A stretch of 54,356 nt of DNA from Clostridia bacterium (GTDB taxonomy: Bacteria > Bacillota > Clostridia > UBA1381): positions 1-54,356 of the forward strand of contig JAFULX010000109.1 in NCBI GenBank assembly GCA_017483065.1. The letters run 5' to 3'. Positions 52,534 through 54,356 of the stretch are shown here, piece by piece. The first letter of the stretch is position 1. The number at the start of each line of letters is the position of its first letter. Below the pieces are notes generated by a model. The model was not told the origin of the DNA, did not search any database, and saw only the letters and a program-made list of their open reading frames with translations. The position numbers were made by a program, and so were the translations under genes.

Positions 52534-53104
52534 GCGTGTTTTCGGTATAACGGGCGGCAGCGGCTCGGGCAAGAGCTATGTTTCCGATATTTTCAGAAAA
52601 AACGGTGTAACGGTATTTGACGGCGACGTGCTTGCACACGAGGTCGCAATGCCCGACGGTGAGGCATATGCGGAGCTTTTTGAGCATTTCGGCGGTGAAT
52701 ATTTTGCGGAAAACGGACTTCTTGACAGAAAAAAGCTTGCCGCCAAGGTCTTTTCTGACAAAAGCGAGCTTGGAATATTAAACGGCATTATGCATAAGCA
52801 TATAAAGGGCAGAATTGAAAGAGGACTGGAGAATGTGAGCCTTGCGGCGATTGACGGAGCAGTTATAATCGGCAGTCCCGTAGAGGAAATGTGCGAATTT
52901 CTGGTGGGTGTGACAGCGCCCTATGATAAACGGCTGGAGCGTATCATAAAGCGTGACGGCATTGGTGAGGCGGCGGCAAGGGCAAGGCTTGACGCACAGC
53001 CGAACGAGCAGTTTTACCGCCAAAACTGCCGTTACATAATCGAAAATGACGGCGAAAAAAGTGTTGAGGCGGAGGTTTTAAAAATTTTGGAGGAATTTAA
53101 GTAA
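52520..53104 (+). CDS. coaE: dephospho-CoA kinase
   Basis: A 194-aa kinase for the last step of coenzyme A synthesis. Walker A GITGGSGSGKS at the N-terminus, FDGDVLAHEV for substrate, and the lid region DKRLERIIKRDGIGEAAARARLDAQ. The stretch DGAVIIGSPVEEMCEFLVGVTAP is the usual position of the catalytic core strand (family PLLFE), here divergent. ATG 52520 has GGGGAGG seven bases upstream and overlaps polA, as often in Firmicutes (polA-coaE). Confidence 0.93.
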   Translation: MTANKRVFGITGGSGSGKSYVSDIFRKNGVTVFDGDVLAHEVAMPDGEAYAELFEHFGGEYFAENGLLDRKKLAAKVFSDKSELGILNGIMHKHIKGRIERGLENVSLAAIDGAVIIGSPVEEMCEFLVGVTAPYDKRLERIIKRDGIGEAAARARLDAQPNEQFYRQNCRYIIENDGEKSVEAEVLKILEEFK

Positions 53105-53106
53105 AA

Positions 53107-53655
53107 TTGAAGGGTTTAAGAAAGCTTATCGCTCTGATGCTGGTAATCGGAGCGGTATATTGGCTGTTTTCGGGAGGAATAAAGGAGCTTGCACAGTACT
53201 TTTTTCCTCTTTATTACAGCGAGGAAATCACAGAGGCGGCAGCGGAGTACGGGTTGGACGAATACCTCGTGCGTGCCGTGATAAAGGCAGAGTCGGGGTA
53301 TGAGGAAAATGCAAGCTCGGGTGTTGCATACGGACTTATGCAGCTTACCGACGAAACGGCAGAGTGGGTTTCGGAGAAAACGGGACTTGATTTTGCAAAA
53401 CGGCTTGAGCCTGAGGTGAATATAAAAATGGGGTGCTATTACCTTTCCTATTTAATTGAAAGATTTGGCAGTCAGAATACAGCACTTGCGGCATACAATG
53501 CAGGACCTGCAACGGTCGGGAGGTGGCTCTCGGAGAAAGCTTATTCAAAAGACGGTGAGAGCCTTGACAAAATTCCGTATGCGGAAACGGAGAAGTACGT
53601 GCGTAAGGTGGAGGATTTTTACCGTATTTATATAAGGCTTTATGAAAGCACTTGA
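53107..53655 (+). CDS. membrane-anchored lytic transglycosylase (SLT domain)
   Basis: A 182-aa protein with an N-terminal membrane anchor (about 6-24, IALMLVIGAVYWLFSGG) and an SLT domain: EEITEAAAEYGLDEYLVRAVIKAESGY (catalytic Glu in the KAESGY segment), then GLMQLTDETAEW, NIKMGCYYLSYL and ALAAYNAGPATVGRWL. It cleaves peptidoglycan glycan strands with anhydro-ring formation. The start is TTG at 53107, with GGAGGA twelve bases upstream; later ATG codons would cut off the anchor. It follows coaE by two bases, a common order. Confidence 0.92.
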   Translation: MKGLRKLIALMLVIGAVYWLFSGGIKELAQYFFPLYYSEEITEAAAEYGLDEYLVRAVIKAESGYEENASSGVAYGLMQLTDETAEWVSEKTGLDFAKRLEPEVNIKMGCYYLSYLIERFGSQNTALAAYNAGPATVGRWLSEKAYSKDGESLDKIPYAETEKYVRKVEDFYRIYIRLYEST

Positions 53656-53680
53656 AATTTTTGTATTTGTTTGTTATAAT
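53652..53680 (+). promoter_or_regulatory. promoter of the cytidylate-kinase-like gene
   Basis: TTGAAA (53652-53657) and TATAAT (53675-53680), 17 bases apart, overlapping the transglycosylase stop; GGGAGGA and ATG 53712 follow. Confidence 0.75.
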
Positions 53681-53711
53681 GTTAAAAAAAGCTGACAGGG
53701 AGGATACGGCT

Positions 53712-54338
53712 ATGGCAAAGAAAACAGTTATTACGATTGGCAGACATTACGGCAGCGGAGGTAAGGAAATCGGCAAGAAGCTTGCTGATAAGCTCGGCGT
53801 GACCTTTTATGACGAGGAGCTTGTGACGATGGCTGCCGAAAAGAGTAATATTGACAAGGGTGTTCTGTCTAATGTTGATGAGAAGGCAACGGGAAGTCTG
53901 CTGTATTCGCTTGTTATGAGCGGCGGACTTCGAGGTCTTACAACTCCGATGTATTATGAGATGCCCTTAAACGACAAGCTCTTTATCGCACAGTCCGATG
54001 TTATCAAGAAGATTGCAAAGGACGGTTCGTGCGTTATCGTCGGCAGATGTGCCGATTACGTTCTTGAGGGCGAGGACTGCGACACCTTCAACGTGTTCCT
54101 TTATGCGGACACAGAGTTCAAGGTTGAGCGTATCCAGAGATTGTATAACCTCGACCGCAAATCGGCACTCGACCGTATAAACAAAACCGAAAAACAACGC
54201 AGAGCGTACTATAACTACTACTCCCACAAGGAATGGGGCAATATGAACGGCTATGACCTCTGCCTGAATACTGCAACAATCGGTATTGACCACGCAGTAG
54301 AAATCATCAAGAGCTGTATTGAGGAGTTGGAAAGATGA
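53712..54338 (+). CDS. cytidylate kinase-like family protein
   Basis: A 208-aa P-loop protein: ITIGRHYGSGGKEIGKKLADKLG at the N-terminus, YDEELV after it, SCVIVGRCADYVLEG in the middle and a lid region RAYYNYYSHKEWG. This matches the stand-alone cytidylate-kinase-like family (not Cmk itself) found in Firmicutes, whose substrate is not established. ATG 53712 is selected for GGGAGGA eight bases upstream; the longer frame begins in the preceding gene. It overlaps the next start (ATGA). Confidence 0.9.
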   Translation: MAKKTVITIGRHYGSGGKEIGKKLADKLGVTFYDEELVTMAAEKSNIDKGVLSNVDEKATGSLLYSLVMSGGLRGLTTPMYYEMPLNDKLFIAQSDVIKKIAKDGSCVIVGRCADYVLEGEDCDTFNVFLYADTEFKVERIQRLYNLDRKSALDRINKTEKQRRAYYNYYSHKEWGNMNGYDLCLNTATIGIDHAVEIIKSCIEELER

Positions 54339-54356
54339 GCAATGTTATTGAATTGA
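54335..54356 (+). CDS. start of a further gene, cut by the window edge
   Basis: ATG at 54335 overlaps the preceding stop (ATGA) and has GGAGTTGGAAAG upstream. Only seven codons (MSNVIEL) are visible, so nothing can be said about the product. Confidence 0.5.

Noticed and set aside
1-54356. tRNA, rRNA, insertion sequence or prophage genes
   Set aside because: No tRNA cloverleaf with CCA-end context, rRNA core sequence, transposase DDE/HUH motif, integrase or phage structural protein was recognised. A dedicated scan (tRNAscan, ISfinder) was not possible here.

Overview
The window looks like chromosomal DNA of a gut-type Gram-positive Clostridia bacterium (Oscillospirales/Eubacteriales-like). 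The evidence is Shine-Dalgarno sites of the GGAGG type before most genes, TTGACA/TATAAT promoters, a tig-clpP-clpX order, the DUF5685/J-protein/DUF1385/prmC block, S-layer homology (SLH) domains, a DUF1540 peptide, an L,D-transpeptidase and a PolA lacking the 3'-5' exonuclease carboxylates. Genus and species cannot be fixed from the sequence. I saw no rRNA, tRNA, CRISPR array, phage gene or transposase.

Layout. (1) 1-3.9 kb: DUF5685, J-domain protein, DUF1385 membrane protein, prmC and a HPr-kinase-like P-loop protein. (2) 3.9-9.9 kb, minus strand: tig-clpP-clpX-lysA proteostasis/lysine operon, a metallophosphoesterase and a small membrane exporter-like protein. (3) 10.1-16.5 kb: lysS, DUF896 peptide, an Orn/Lys/Arg-decarboxylase-family PLP enzyme, recD2 and an EamA transporter. 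(4) 16.5-21.8 kb: a lipoprotein/permease/ATPase importer of the TrpXYZ type, an NSS-family sodium symporter and a second EamA transporter. (5) 21.8-22.4 kb: a Cys-rich DUF1540 peptide and a small XRE regulator. (6) 22.4-46.6 kb: a large carbohydrate locus. (7) 46.6-54.4 kb: L,D-transpeptidase, dCMP-deaminase-like protein, greA, ung, polA, coaE, a lytic transglycosylase, a cytidylate-kinase-like protein and the start of one more gene.

The carbohydrate locus is the main accessory region. It holds a sugar isomerase-type TIM barrel (divergent), a GH88/GH105-type unsaturated-uronyl hydrolase, a membrane-bound AraC regulator, a 1256-aa secreted heparinase-II/III-like lyase flanked by DNRLRE/CBM96-like domains, a triple-DNRLRE secreted protein, a small secreted module, a solute-binding lipoprotein with two permeases (no ATPase), an SLH protein, an 817-aa exported protein of unknown function, a second secreted heparinase-like lyase with an F5/8-type C-terminal domain, and a third, cytosolic heparinase-like lyase. 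A perfect 16-bp terminator closes it. I infer capture and cutting of a uronic-acid polysaccharide at the cell surface, import of oligosaccharides, and completion inside the cell. The exact glycan is not determined; no sulfatase is present.

The most unusual signal is not a protein. A ~105-bp imperfect palindrome recurs at least four times (17.5, 26.7, 30.7 and 37.1 kb), with two left-arm fragments (37.2 and 44.6 kb). All lie on the + strand between co-directional genes, usually within a few bases of a stop codon. The stems differ in sequence but keep pairing (compensatory changes), the apex motif is conserved, and G-U pairs favour the + strand RNA. This looks like a structured intergenic RNA or REP-like element family. 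I cannot match it to a named family without a search.
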